Source: an uncultured Pseudomonadota bacterium (GTDB lineage: Bacteria > Pseudomonadota > Gammaproteobacteria > Methylococcales > Methylomonadaceae). Taken from it: DNA of 64,000 bases. The notes below the pieces were generated by a model, which was given only the letters and a program-made list of their open reading frames with translations, searched no databases and was not told the origin of the DNA. Positions within the stretch are counted from its first letter, which is position 1. Every line of letters starts with the position of its first letter. A program made the translations under genes and the position numbers. Below are positions 55,827 to 64,000 of this stretch, in pieces. The stretch covers positions 1-64,000 of the forward strand of contig CAIYSZ010000085.1 in NCBI GenBank assembly GCA_903928965.1, written 5' to 3'.

Positions 55827-56238
55827 AAAGCGCACCTCAATAAAAAAACTGCCATGCCACTGATATAGGTAGTTACCTGCGACTTTTCAAGTCCAGGCTA
55901 GCCCTAAAAAATTTATAACCGCGTTAACAAAAGCTTAGCATCAAAAACTCCCGCGCGCCGCGCGCCGCCTAGCTATCGCAAAAAAATCCCGGTAAAATGC
56001 AGCCGCTCGAAATGCTTTATTGAATGATATGTCAAACGTAGTCTGATCATTGCGGCGCCTACCGGCTAGCACGGAAAATCCCGCATCGTAAGCCCTAAAA
56101 ATAGCTTAACTGTAACCATCTCCCTGCTCCCCGCTCGCCGTAACGGTCTGATATTGCGCCGGCTGACATGCCGGCAGAGTCACGTCAATAACCGCACTTC
56201 GATTTTTCTTAAGTATATTTGTAAGGAGCTTTCAAAAT
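55827..56238. other. Gene-free stretch between clpB and cold-shock gene
   Basis: No protein gene is seen in 412 bases. The part near 56238 is AT-rich and ends in AAGGAG before the cold-shock start. Cold-shock mRNAs typically have a long leader, so much of this could be the 5' UTR; no classical cold box is clear. Confidence 0.5.
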
Positions 56239-56442
56239 ATGGCGACAGGTACAGTGAAATGGTTTAACAACACCAAAGGGTTTGGCTTCATTCAGCCCAA
56301 TGAAGGAGCCGAGGATGTATTCGTACACCACTCGGTCATATTAGGCGAGGGCTTCAAAACCCTATCGCCTGGTCAAAGCGTGGTATTTGAAATCGTTTCC
56401 GGCCCAAAAGGCTTAACCGCGACCAATGTGCAGGGTAAATAA
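56239..56442 (+). CDS. CspA-family cold-shock protein
   Basis: The 67-residue protein has RNP1 KGFGFI and RNP2 VFVHHS motifs in [20 protein letters not shown]. It is a single OB-fold that binds single-stranded RNA/DNA. AAGGAG precedes the ATG. A strong hairpin terminates it at 56506-56532. Confidence 0.95.
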   Translation: MATGTVKWFNNTKGFGFIQPNEGAEDVFVHHSVILGEGFKTLSPGQSVVFEIVSGPKGLTATNVQGK

Positions 56443-56505
56443 AGCAGCCTTTTTTACGCCCGACGCCGATTGTTAACAGACCAACTAATTCTCTGTGAGA
56501 TGAAA

Positions 56506-56532
56506 ATACAGCGGCTTTTTGAGCCGCTGTAT
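56506..56532. terminator. 11-bp hairpin terminator between csp and PEP-CTERM gene
   Basis: Arms atacagcggct (56506-56516) and agccgctgtat (56522-56532) flank a 5-base loop beginning with four T residues. Placed between convergent genes, it can serve both directions. Confidence 0.7.
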
Positions 56533-56552
56533 CGGTTACAGGCTTATGGAAT

Positions 56553-57167
56553 TTAAGCTGGACGGCGTTTGCCGAAACCCAACAAACCCAAACCCGCGCT
56601 AGCGAACAACCAAACGCTGGCCGGAACCGGCACCGCGTTGATTTGTACGCCAAAGTTGTAGGCGTTGCCGGTAATGGCATTGTAGCCGCCGGTAGTGGTT
56701 GGATCGTTCCAAGCCACCGCTTGCATGGCATTGGCCACGGAGACCGGCAGCAAGCCTTGCAAGGAGTTGCTTGAATTGACTTCAAACGCCACCCAATAGC
56801 TGCCTGGGTCCAACACCTGGGTCAAACCGCTCAAACCATTCCAGCCATCGGCGGTATAAGTAGCTTGCTGGCTGAACAATGGGTTGGTCAAATCCGGTGC
56901 ATTGCCAGTAGTAGTATTGCCATAAATGGAAATAGTGAAGCTAGCATTATCCGGATTGCCGGCGTCAGCCAAAATATAGCCGTTAATGCCGGTAATCTCT
57001 TCTTCCTGCGTAGTAGTGAACTCACCTGCCCACCACTCGCCGCTATTCAACACCAATGGAAAACCGGTTAAACTAGGCGCGCCGGTATCCACCAACACAT
57101 CGGCTTGGGCTGGTTGCGTCAATACAACCGCCAAAGCCAATGCGGAAAGTGCATATAATGATTTCAT
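56553..57167 (-). CDS. PEP-CTERM sorting-domain protein
   Basis: The 204-residue protein has a signal peptide (KSLYALSALALAVVLTQPAQA), a beta-rich middle with repeated Gly/Asn, and a C-terminal PEP-CTERM tag: VPVPASVWLFASAGLGLLGFG then the basic KRRPA. These proteins are sorted by an EpsH/exosortase, usually to the cell surface or exopolysaccharide. The gene lies 21 bases after the phosphoesterase gene. The ATG at 57167 is preferred to one five codons upstream because the signal peptide starts there. Confidence 0.9.
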   Translation of the reverse strand: MKSLYALSALALAVVLTQPAQADVLVDTGAPSLTGFPLVLNSGEWWAGEFTTTQEEEITGINGYILADAGNPDNASFTISIYGNTTTGNAPDLTNPLFSQQATYTADGWNGLSGLTQVLDPGSYWVAFEVNSSNSLQGLLPVSVANAMQAVAWNDPTTTGGYNAITGNAYNFGVQINAVPVPASVWLFASAGLGLLGFGKRRPA

Positions 57168-57188
57168 AATATAGCCTTCCAAAAATGA

Positions 57189-58511
57189 TTATTGGGTATT
57201 GGTCAAGGTAAAAGTACCCAATTTACTGACCGGGCTGTTTGAAGTAGGTGCGAAGCCATAGGTGTTCAAGACCACTTTACCGCTTTGGTAAATGGTTACG
57301 GTCGCCCAAGAATACAAACGGTCGGTAGGCGCGGTGCCAGTGGCGGCGGCATCTTCAAACGGTGAGCCGCCCGCGCCGACGATTACTTGGTAGGAAGCGC
57401 CGCCGTTAGGTTGAGATACGTTGTAAATATGCTCGTGACCAGAGAAATAAGTCGCTTTGTATTGGGTGATCAAATTCCAGAAAGTGCTGGCGGAAGAAGC
57501 GCTCTTATTATTCAAGGAAGAAGTCGAGCTCGGGCTGGAGCCGTTGAAAGCGTAATAATAGGCTGGTTTATGACCAAATACGAAAATGTGCTTTTGGCCG
57601 TTGCCGTAAGCGGTTGCTAAATCGTTGCCCAACCATACGTTAGGCGCGTGACCATCGTTACCCACTGGATCGGTATTGATCACCACGAAATGCGATGCAC
57701 CGATATCAAAGGAATAGCTCAATTGTTTTTGGCTAGTGTTCAATCCATCGGCGGAGCCGGGATAATTGTTTACATTCCAGGTAGAGGCATTCAAGGTCAA
57801 ATTGTTAGGCAGCACGGCGTTCAAGCGCGCTTGATCCAAAATCAAATCGCCCATGTTGTCCACCCAAGCGGCTTCATTCACGGCTTGAGAGGCTTTACCG
57901 CAACGTTTACATTCGGTTTCATGGTTGCCTGGAACCGGAACCACGTAAGTGCCGGTTTCAATCAAATTGGCCACCATGCCGCGCCAGAAGCCGTATTGTT
58001 GATAAAATTGCATCAAGTCGGAGCCGACGATGTCGGAAACAGCCGGGCTGGTAATAGGGGCTTCGCTGGCTACGCCGGAGGAAGAAGTGGCGCGAGAGGC
58101 GACAGGCACGCCGGCTTTACCGTAACCCATGACCATGTCGCCGTTAAAGAACAACAGGTTTGGTTTTTGGGCTTGGATGTTGCGGATGATTTTTGCCCAT
58201 GCCGCGGAGTTTTGCTGCCATTTGCAATCCTGGCCGGTCAAGCCTGGGTTAGGATTCAAGCCATTGTTTTGGATAACATTACCATTGCTATCGGTAATCG
58301 GGAAAGTAACAGGGCAAGCACCCACGCCAACCAAGGCAGGGTTAATCGCGGTTGAATCCGGAGCTACCGGGTCTTGTCTGGAGTCGCCCACGGTGGAGAA
58401 AGTTAAAATAACAGGATCAGTGGCGGCAAAGCTGGAGGCGCTGATTAATCCGCCGGCCAAAACGCCGAAAGCGGCAGCCAAGATTTTTTTAGGCAGTTTT
58501 ACTTGCAACAT
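57189..58511 (-). CDS. Secreted calcineurin-like metallophosphoesterase
   Basis: The 440-residue protein has a signal peptide (about 1-28) and all five metal-binding motifs of the calcineurin-like fold: FSTVGDSRQDP, LLFFNGDMVMG, VPGNHETE, FVFGHKPAYYY and YFSGHEHIYNV. It is likely a periplasmic or surface phosphatase or phosphodiesterase. Its position just before the PEP-CTERM gene suggests a joint surface function. Substrate unknown. Confidence 0.9.
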   Translation of the reverse strand: MLQVKLPKKILAAAFGVLAGGLISASSFAATDPVILTFSTVGDSRQDPVAPDSTAINPALVGVGACPVTFPITDSNGNVIQNNGLNPNPGLTGQDCKWQQNSAAWAKIIRNIQAQKPNLLFFNGDMVMGYGKAGVPVASRATSSSGVASEAPITSPAVSDIVGSDLMQFYQQYGFWRGMVANLIETGTYVVPVPGNHETECKRCGKASQAVNEAAWVDNMGDLILDQARLNAVLPNNLTLNASTWNVNNYPGSADGLNTSQKQLSYSFDIGASHFVVINTDPVGNDGHAPNVWLGNDLATAYGNGQKHIFVFGHKPAYYYAFNGSSPSSTSSLNNKSASSASTFWNLITQYKATYFSGHEHIYNVSQPNGGASYQVIVGAGGSPFEDAAATGTAPTDRLYSWATVTIYQSGKVVLNTYGFAPTSNSPVSKLGTFTLTNTQ

Positions 58512-58780
58512 GTCGAATATCCAATTTCAAGAGTTAAAGATTAGTTTTAATTTATAGTAGGCATAGCTAAGCTAATAAATTTTAAACCAACTAAAATGAC
58601 AACTTGATGACGACGCAAGTTGAATGCCGGCTTAAAGCCGCACCCTTACCCTCCACATAAATAATCAACTTAACCGATAAACTAACCTTAATCAAAAAAA
58701 AATCTTGCATACCCTCACAAATTTTGCAACGCGCATTGTAACTTTAATAACATTTGGCAATAAATGTCCCGGCGCCTGCT

Positions 58781-59089
58781 TCAATGCTTACCCGTGAGCT
58801 GATTTTCTCGAGCCTCCTTGATCCTCTTTTCCGCTTCCTCGCGCTCCAAGGCCTCTTCTTCCACCTCATCCATTACCGAAAAACCGGAATTGCCCTGCCC
58901 ATCCACGCAAGTCTTGCCGATCAAAACCGGCTCCTTGTCACTCAAGTTTTCCGTTTGACCCTCTTTGGGGCCGGAATTGTAGGCGCACAACGTTGATTTT
59001 TGTCCAGGTTTCGGTTTCACCGCGCTGGCTTGAGTCATGGCGGGCGTTAAAACCAATAAACCACCCAAAAAATATGCAAATACATTCAT
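58781..59089 (-). CDS. Small periplasmic protein of unknown function
   Basis: The 102-residue protein begins at an ATG with a signal peptide (NVFAYFLGGLLVLTPAMTQASA), followed by two Cys (STLCAY and GKTCVDG), a Glu-rich helix (VEEEALEREEAEKRIKEA) and a short tail. An upstream start adds a basic, non-signal stretch and is less likely. It is separated from the phosphoesterase gene by about 270 bases. No family recognised. Confidence 0.65.
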   Translation of the reverse strand: MNVFAYFLGGLLVLTPAMTQASAVKPKPGQKSTLCAYNSGPKEGQTENLSDKEPVLIGKTCVDGQGNSGFSVMDEVEEEALEREEAEKRIKEARENQLTGKH

Positions 59090-59748
59090 GCGATAACACC
59101 TATTTTGTAATATATATGTAACAATCTGTTTACGTAACCTAGCCACTGTAACAAAAAAAACCTAGCCGCGCATCTTGTACAAAATCCAGCGACCCTTCCA
59201 AGCCGGAACAAACCTCAATTGTCAAGCCAACTACTATTTAATTAAGTAAAAGCGTGTAACCGTTTTTAAATAGCGCCGCATCAACAGCACATTGAGATTT
59301 TGGTTGACGGCGTTCTTCACATAAGGCAAATTTTAAAATGCTTGCGCACTCTTACTTATTTTAAGGAATATTTATTTTCCAAATATCACCGCCCATAATC
59401 CTCTATCTAGATTAATTATTATTGAAAAGCCTCATTGATTATATACAACCGTATATATCGAAAATCCACCGAAATTCCCCGCCTCACCCTTGCCGCCGAC
59501 AAATCCAAGCAAATCCCCTACCCAAAAAAAACCATATAAAATTAATCATTTAACAAAAAAAAATATCATTTATAATATGCATGCAATCTGTTCACCAACC
59601 GGAACTTATCATCAAGCCGTTGATCTATAAGTGCTACACCCACGGCGATTTTGTCAGCCTCGGAACGGTTGCCATACTCCATTGCAAAACATGGTAACTT
59701 CATGTTTTAATACGCGGCGCAAAATTTTTGTCATTTTTAACCGAGCCG
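59090..59748. other. Long AT-rich region upstream of the fds operon
   Basis: No convincing gene lies in these 659 bases. Several A/T runs occur at 59221-59250, 59360-59470 and 59525-59580. The final 200 bases presumably contain the fds promoter and leader; no clear -35/-10 pair can be assigned by eye. Confidence 0.6.
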
Positions 59749-60225
59749 ATGATGCAAGACTACCAAACTCAACAAGCCACAGTGCAAGCAATTTTAACTG
59801 CTCATAAAGACCAGCCGGGCAGTTTGTTGCCGATATTGCATGGCATACAGGACAATCTGGGCTATATCCCGGCCGCCGCCGTCGCCGATATCGCCAGCGC
59901 ATTGTACCTATCGCAAGCCGAGGTGCATGGCGTCATCAGCTTCTACCATTACTTTCGCACCACGCCGCCCGGCCGCCACACCTTGCACATCTGCCGCGCT
60001 GAATCCTGTCAATCCATGGGTTCCAAAGCCTTGGAGCAACACGCCAAGCAAACCTTAGGCATTGATTATCACGACACTACCGCGGATGGCCTATTCAGCC
60101 TGGAACCGGTTTATTGTCTCGGCAATTGCGCCTGCTCGCCGTCCGTGACTATAGACAAGCAAGTTTACGGACGCGTGACCCCTGAAAAACTCGATCAACT
60201 GCTTGCAACCTACCAAGGCGCTTAA
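59749..60225 (+). CDS. fdsG: NAD-dependent formate dehydrogenase gamma subunit (NuoE-like)
   Basis: The 158-residue protein binds a [2Fe-2S] cluster with [13 protein letters not shown] and [11 protein letters not shown] as the ligands, like NuoE. With the beta and alpha subunits it forms the soluble formate dehydrogenase that oxidises formate to CO2 and makes NADH. The ATG at 59749 is chosen, with another ATG right after it. The stop overlaps the next gene's leader. Confidence 0.9.
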   Translation: MMQDYQTQQATVQAILTAHKDQPGSLLPILHGIQDNLGYIPAAAVADIASALYLSQAEVHGVISFYHYFRTTPPGRHTLHICRAESCQSMGSKALEQHAKQTLGIDYHDTTADGLFSLEPVYCLGNCACSPSVTIDKQVYGRVTPEKLDQLLATYQGA

Positions 60226-60226
60226 T

Positions 60227-61774
60227 ATGACCCGCTTGTTTATTTCCCGAGACTCCACTGCATTATCCCTAGGCGCTGAACAAGTCGCCCAAGCCGTTCA
60301 AGAGCATGCCGCCGCCGAGAAATTGAATGTGGAAATCGTGCGCAACGGCTCGCGCGGACTATTTTGGCTAGAGCCCCTGATCGAGGTAGAAACCAATACC
60401 GGCCGCGTCGCCTATGGCCCGGTGCAAGCCTCCGATATTCCCGGCCTATTCGCCGCCGGCCTATTGTCCGGCGCGGAACACCCTTTATACGTTGGGGACA
60501 TCGAACAACTGCCGTACTTCAAAAACCAGCAACGCTTGACCTTCGCCCGCGTCGGCCTCACCGACCCGGTCAGCCTGGACGACTATCTAGCGCATGAAGG
60601 CTACCGCGGCCTGCGCAATGCCTTAGGCTTGCAACCGGCCGACATCGTCAAACAAATCACCGACTCCGGCTTGCGCGGACGCGGCGGCGCGGCGTTTCCG
60701 ACCGGCATCAAATGGAACACCGTGCTCAACGCCCCCAGCGAACAAAAATACATCGTCTGCAACGCCGACGAAGGCGACTCCGGCACCTTCTCCGACCGCA
60801 TGATCATGGAAGGCGACCCGTTCGTACTCATTGAGGGCATGACCATCGCCGGCCTAGCGGTTGGAGCCACCCAGGGTTATATTTATCTACGCGTCGAATA
60901 TCCGCACGCGCAACTGGCATTGAACCAAGCCATCGCCGCCGCCAACGCCGCCGGTTATCTCGGCGAAAATATTCTGAACAGCGGCAAAACCTTCCACTTG
61001 GAAGTCCGCCTCGGCGCGGGCGCTTATATCTGCGGCGAGGAAACATCCTTACTGGAAAGCCTGGAAGGCAAACGCGGCATGGTGCGCTTCAAGCCGCCGC
61101 TGCCGGCCATCGTCGGCTTGTTCGGCAAACCGACCGTGGTCAACAACGTGATTTCCCTAGCCTCCGTACCCATCATTCTTGATCGCGGCGGCGAATACTA
61201 CCGCGACTTCGGCGTCGGCCGCTCGCGCGGCACCTTGCCGCTGCAACTAGCCGGCAACATCAAACATCCCGGCTTGTTCGAGGCCGCTTTCGGCATGACC
61301 CTGCGTGAACTGCTGTACGATTACGGCGGCGGCTCCGCCAGCGGCCGGCCCATACGCGCCGTGCAAGTCGGCGGGCCATTAGGCGCTTATGTGCACGAAA
61401 GCCAATTCGACACCCCATTGGATTATGAAGCCTTCGCGGCCGTTTCCGCCGTCCTCGGCCACGGCGGCGTCGTCGTCCACGACGACACGGTCGACATGGC
61501 CGAAATGGCGCGCTACGCAATGGAATTTTGCGTGGAAGAATCCTGCGGTAAATGCACGCCCTGCCGCATCGGCTCAACCCGCGGCGTTGAAGTGATAGAC
61601 CGCATCGTTAACGGCGAGCGAAAACAGCAAAACGCCGAGTTATTACGCGACCTTTGCAACACCATGACTTTCGGTTCGCTCTGCGCCATGGGGGGCATGA
61701 CCCCTTATCCGGTGCTGAGCGCGCTGAATCACTTTCCAGAAGACTTTGGCCTGCAAACCCCCGTCAAAGCCTAA
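60227..61774 (+). CDS. fdsB: NAD-dependent formate dehydrogenase beta subunit (NuoF-like)
   Basis: The 515-residue protein is NuoF-like with a NuoE-like N-terminus. It has GLRGRGGAAFPTGIKW (NAD/FMN site), CNADEGDSGTFSDR, GAGAYICGEETSLLES and the [4Fe-4S] ligands ESCGKCTPCRIGSTRG. It passes electrons from formate to NAD+. The ATG follows the fdsG stop by one base. Confidence 0.94.
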   Translation: MTRLFISRDSTALSLGAEQVAQAVQEHAAAEKLNVEIVRNGSRGLFWLEPLIEVETNTGRVAYGPVQASDIPGLFAAGLLSGAEHPLYVGDIEQLPYFKNQQRLTFARVGLTDPVSLDDYLAHEGYRGLRNALGLQPADIVKQITDSGLRGRGGAAFPTGIKWNTVLNAPSEQKYIVCNADEGDSGTFSDRMIMEGDPFVLIEGMTIAGLAVGATQGYIYLRVEYPHAQLALNQAIAAANAAGYLGENILNSGKTFHLEVRLGAGAYICGEETSLLESLEGKRGMVRFKPPLPAIVGLFGKPTVVNNVISLASVPIILDRGGEYYRDFGVGRSRGTLPLQLAGNIKHPGLFEAAFGMTLRELLYDYGGGSASGRPIRAVQVGGPLGAYVHESQFDTPLDYEAFAAVSAVLGHGGVVVHDDTVDMAEMARYAMEFCVEESCGKCTPCRIGSTRGVEVIDRIVNGERKQQNAELLRDLCNTMTFGSLCAMGGMTPYPVLSALNHFPEDFGLQTPVKA

Positions 61775-61795
61775 TCGATTACAGGAGATATCTTT

Positions 61796-64000
61796 ATGTC
61801 AGCCACTCAAGAAATTGATTACGGAACCCCCGCCAGCGCCGCGCTTGATCTAGTCACGCTGGAAATCGACGGGCGCTCGGTCACCGTCAAGGCCGGAACC
61901 TCGGTCATGCGCGCCGCCGCCGAAGCGGGAATATCCATTCCCAAACTCTGCGCCACCGACAGCCTCAACCCATTCGGCTCCTGCCGTTTGTGCTTGGTGC
62001 AAATAGAAGGCGCGCGCGGCTATCCGGCGTCTTGCACCACACCGGTCGGCCCAGGCATGAAAGTCTGCACGCAAAATCAAAAATTGGCCGACATCCGCCG
62101 CGGCGTCGCCGAACTGTATATCTCCGACCACCCGCTGGACTGCCTGACCTGCGCCGCCAACGGCGACTGCGAACTGCAAGACGCGGTCGGCGCGGTCGGC
62201 TTGCGTGAAGTGCGCTACGGCTATGCCGGTGAAAACCACCTGTCCGCCGAAAAAGACCACAGCAACCCCTATTTCAGCTTCGACCCGGCCAAGTGCATCG
62301 TCTGTTCGCGTTGCGTGCGCGCCTGCGAGGAAGTGCAAGGCACTTTCGCCCTCACCATCTCCGGCCGCGGCTTCGAGTCGCACGTGTCTCCCGGCCAAGA
62401 TCAACCGTTCATGTCGTCTGAATGCGTTTCCTGCGGCGCATGCGTGCAAGCCTGCCCCACCGCCACGCTGATGGAAAAATCCGTTATCGACCATGGCCAG
62501 CCGGAGCACAGCGTCATCACCACCTGCGCCTATTGCGGCGTCGGCTGCTCCTTCCGCGCCGACATGAAAGGCGAACAATTGGTGCGCATGGTGCCGGATA
62601 AAAACGGCGGCGCCAACCACGGCCACTCCTGTGTTAAAGGCCGCTTCGCCTTCGGATACGCCACGCACAAAGACCGCATCACCACCCCTATGATCCGCGA
62701 CAAAATCAGCGAACCGTGGCGCGTGGTCAGCTGGGATGAAGCGATTCAATACGCCGCCAGCCGTTTAAAACAAATTCAAGCCAAACACGGCCGCCATTCC
62801 ATCGGCGGCATCACCTCCTCGCGCTGCACCAATGAAGAAACCTTCCTGGTGCAAAAATTAATCCGCGCCGGCTTCGGCAACAATAACGTAGACACCTGCG
62901 CCCGGGTTTGCCATTCGCCTACCGGCTACGGCCTGAAAACCACGCTCGGCGAATCCTCCGGCACTCAGACGTTCGACTCGGTGAAACAATCCGACGTGAT
63001 TCTGGTCATCGGCGCCAACCCAACCGACGGTCATCCGGTATTCGGCTCCTTGATGAAACGCCGTCTGCGCGAAGGCGCTAAACTGATCGTCGTCGACCCG
63101 CGCGGCATTGATCTGGTGCGTAAAAGCCCGCACGTCAAGGCCGATTATCACCTGAAACTGCGCCCCGGCACCAATGTGGCTGTGGTCACCGCCATGGCCC
63201 ACGTCATCGTCACCGAAGGCCTGATGAACGAAAGCTTCGTCAACGAACGTTGCGACGTCGAGTCCTACCAAAAATGGAAAACCTTCGTCGCGCTGCCGCA
63301 AAACTCTCCCGAAGCCATGGCCGAAATCACCGGCGTACCGGCAGAAGAGTTGCGCGGCGCGGCCCGCCTTTACGCCACCGGCGGCAACGCGGCCATCTAT
63401 TATGGCCTAGGCGTCACCGAGCATAGCCAAGGCTCAACCACCGTCATCGGCATCGCCAACCTGGCCATGGCCACCGGCAATATCGGCCGCGAAGGCGTCG
63501 GCGTCAACCCATTGCGCGGCCAAAATAACGTGCAAGGCTCATGCGACATGGGCTCGTTCCCGCACGAATTCGTAGGCTACCGCCACGTGTCCGACACCGC
63601 CACCCGCACCCTGTTTGAACAAGCCTGGGGCGTGCCTCTGGAATCCGAGCCCGGCCTGCGCATCCCTAATATGTTCGCCGCCGCCATCGAAGGCAGTTTC
63701 AAAGGTTTGTACGTACAAGGCGAGGACATCGCGCAATCCGATCCCGACACCCAACACGTGCTGCACGCCCTACGTGAACTGGAATGCCTGATCGTGCAGG
63801 ATTTGTTCCTGAACGAAACCGCGAAATTCGCGCACGTGTTCCTGCCGGGCTCCTCCTTCCTGGAGAAAAACGGCACCTTCACCAACGCCGAGCGCCGCAT
63901 TTCGCCGGTGCGCAAGGTCATGACCCCGCTGGCCGGCAAGGAAGATTGGGAAGTGACCCAAATGCTGTCCAACGCCCTGGGCTATCCGATGAACTACCAG
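61796..64000 (+). CDS. fdsA: NAD-dependent formate dehydrogenase alpha subunit (right end outside window)
   Basis: At least 735 residues. An N-terminal [2Fe-2S] domain (GSCRLCLVQIEG) and an His/Cys cluster site (DCLTCAANGDC) are followed by two [4Fe-4S] ferredoxin motifs (CIVCSRCVRACEEVQG, CVSCGACVQACPTAT), then the Mo-bisPGD domain (CAYCGVGCSF) and the active-site Cys in CARVCHSPTGYG. Cys, not selenocysteine, is used. An AGGAG site lies seven bases before the ATG at 61796. It continues past base 64,000. Confidence 0.95.
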   Translation, partial: MSATQEIDYGTPASAALDLVTLEIDGRSVTVKAGTSVMRAAAEAGISIPKLCATDSLNPFGSCRLCLVQIEGARGYPASCTTPVGPGMKVCTQNQKLADIRRGVAELYISDHPLDCLTCAANGDCELQDAVGAVGLREVRYGYAGENHLSAEKDHSNPYFSFDPAKCIVCSRCVRACEEVQGTFALTISGRGFESHVSPGQDQPFMSSECVSCGACVQACPTATLMEKSVIDHGQPEHSVITTCAYCGVGCSFRADMKGEQLVRMVPDKNGGANHGHSCVKGRFAFGYATHKDRITTPMIRDKISEPWRVVSWDEAIQYAASRLKQIQAKHGRHSIGGITSSRCTNEETFLVQKLIRAGFGNNNVDTCARVCHSPTGYGLKTTLGESSGTQTFDSVKQSDVILVIGANPTDGHPVFGSLMKRRLREGAKLIVVDPRGIDLVRKSPHVKADYHLKLRPGTNVAVVTAMAHVIVTEGLMNESFVNERCDVESYQKWKTFVALPQNSPEAMAEITGVPAEELRGAARLYATGGNAAIYYGLGVTEHSQGSTTVIGIANLAMATGNIGREGVGVNPLRGQNNVQGSCDMGSFPHEFVGYRHVSDTATRTLFEQAWGVPLESEPGLRIPNMFAAAIEGSFKGLYVQGEDIAQSDPDTQHVLHALRELECLIVQDLFLNETAKFAHVFLPGSSFLEKNGTFTNAERRISPVRKVMTPLAGKEDWEVTQMLSNALGYPMNYQ

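Noticed and set aside
61850-62749. 299-residue minus frame opposite fdsA
   Set aside because: Antisense to fdsA, which has all iron-sulfur and molybdopterin motifs.

Overview
The window holds two kinds of DNA joined at a tRNA-Lys gene. From base 1 to about 36,645 lies most of a prophage of a short-tailed (podovirus-like) phage. From about 36,650 to 64,000 lies ordinary bacterial chromosome. The chromosome carries ilvD, argF/argD, tex, clpB, tgt, nhaD, a CysB-type regulator, a PEP-CTERM protein and a three-gene NAD-dependent formate dehydrogenase (fdsGBA). This mix points to a Gram-negative gammaproteobacterium, most likely a methanotroph/methylotroph of the Methylococcales. That placement is inference from gene content; no 16S gene is present.

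Prophage, read right to left. A tyrosine integrase (35,336-36,541, + strand) ends just short of the 3' end of tRNA-Lys. Upstream of it and translationally coupled is a ribbon-helix-helix regulator whose last residues copy the C-terminal tip of single-stranded DNA-binding protein. Divergent from this pair is an excisionase-like HTH gene, then a TOPRIM/VapE-type primase-helicase. A cluster of GGTTGAAC iterons with AT-rich DNA follows and is a candidate replication origin. Next come two small genes, the terminase subunits, scaffold, a CsrA-like 55-residue protein, major capsid, adaptor and tail proteins, a beta-helix tailspike with an adjacent SGNH hydrolase, a GNAT acetyltransferase, two ejection-type proteins and, unusually late, the portal. 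The last gene runs off the left edge. It encodes a giant (at least 2,449 residues) polyvalent protein with an adenine-methyltransferase and a SNF2-like helicase, the architecture of the phage P1 antirestriction protein DarB. No lysis genes and no clear repressor are seen, so the rest of the prophage and the second attachment site must lie left of base 1.

The late genes are interrupted in three places by cargo (moron) DNA: an HNH-like zinc protein at 7.5 kb, two small membrane proteins at 11.8-12.7 kb, and a small unknown at 29 kb. At each of these breaks, and before the GNAT and capsid genes, the intergenic DNA carries the same short box (AGGCTAGG on the + strand, CCTAGCCT on the transcribed strand). 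The five copies look like repeated late-transcription signals that restart expression after each break.

Host side. ilvD, an SH3/coiled-coil protein, argF and argD lie on the minus strand. They are followed by an acyltransferase, tex, a membrane-anchored protein with four DSALRRHY repeats, a dicarboxylate/amino-acid symporter, a CysB-family regulator, glutathione peroxidase, NhaD, a DUF1289 protein, tgt, a DNA glycosylase, clpB, a cold-shock protein, a PEP-CTERM protein with a secreted metallophosphoesterase, and the fds operon, which runs off the right edge. Coding density is high. The longest gene-free stretch (59,090-59,748) lies upstream of the fds operon.
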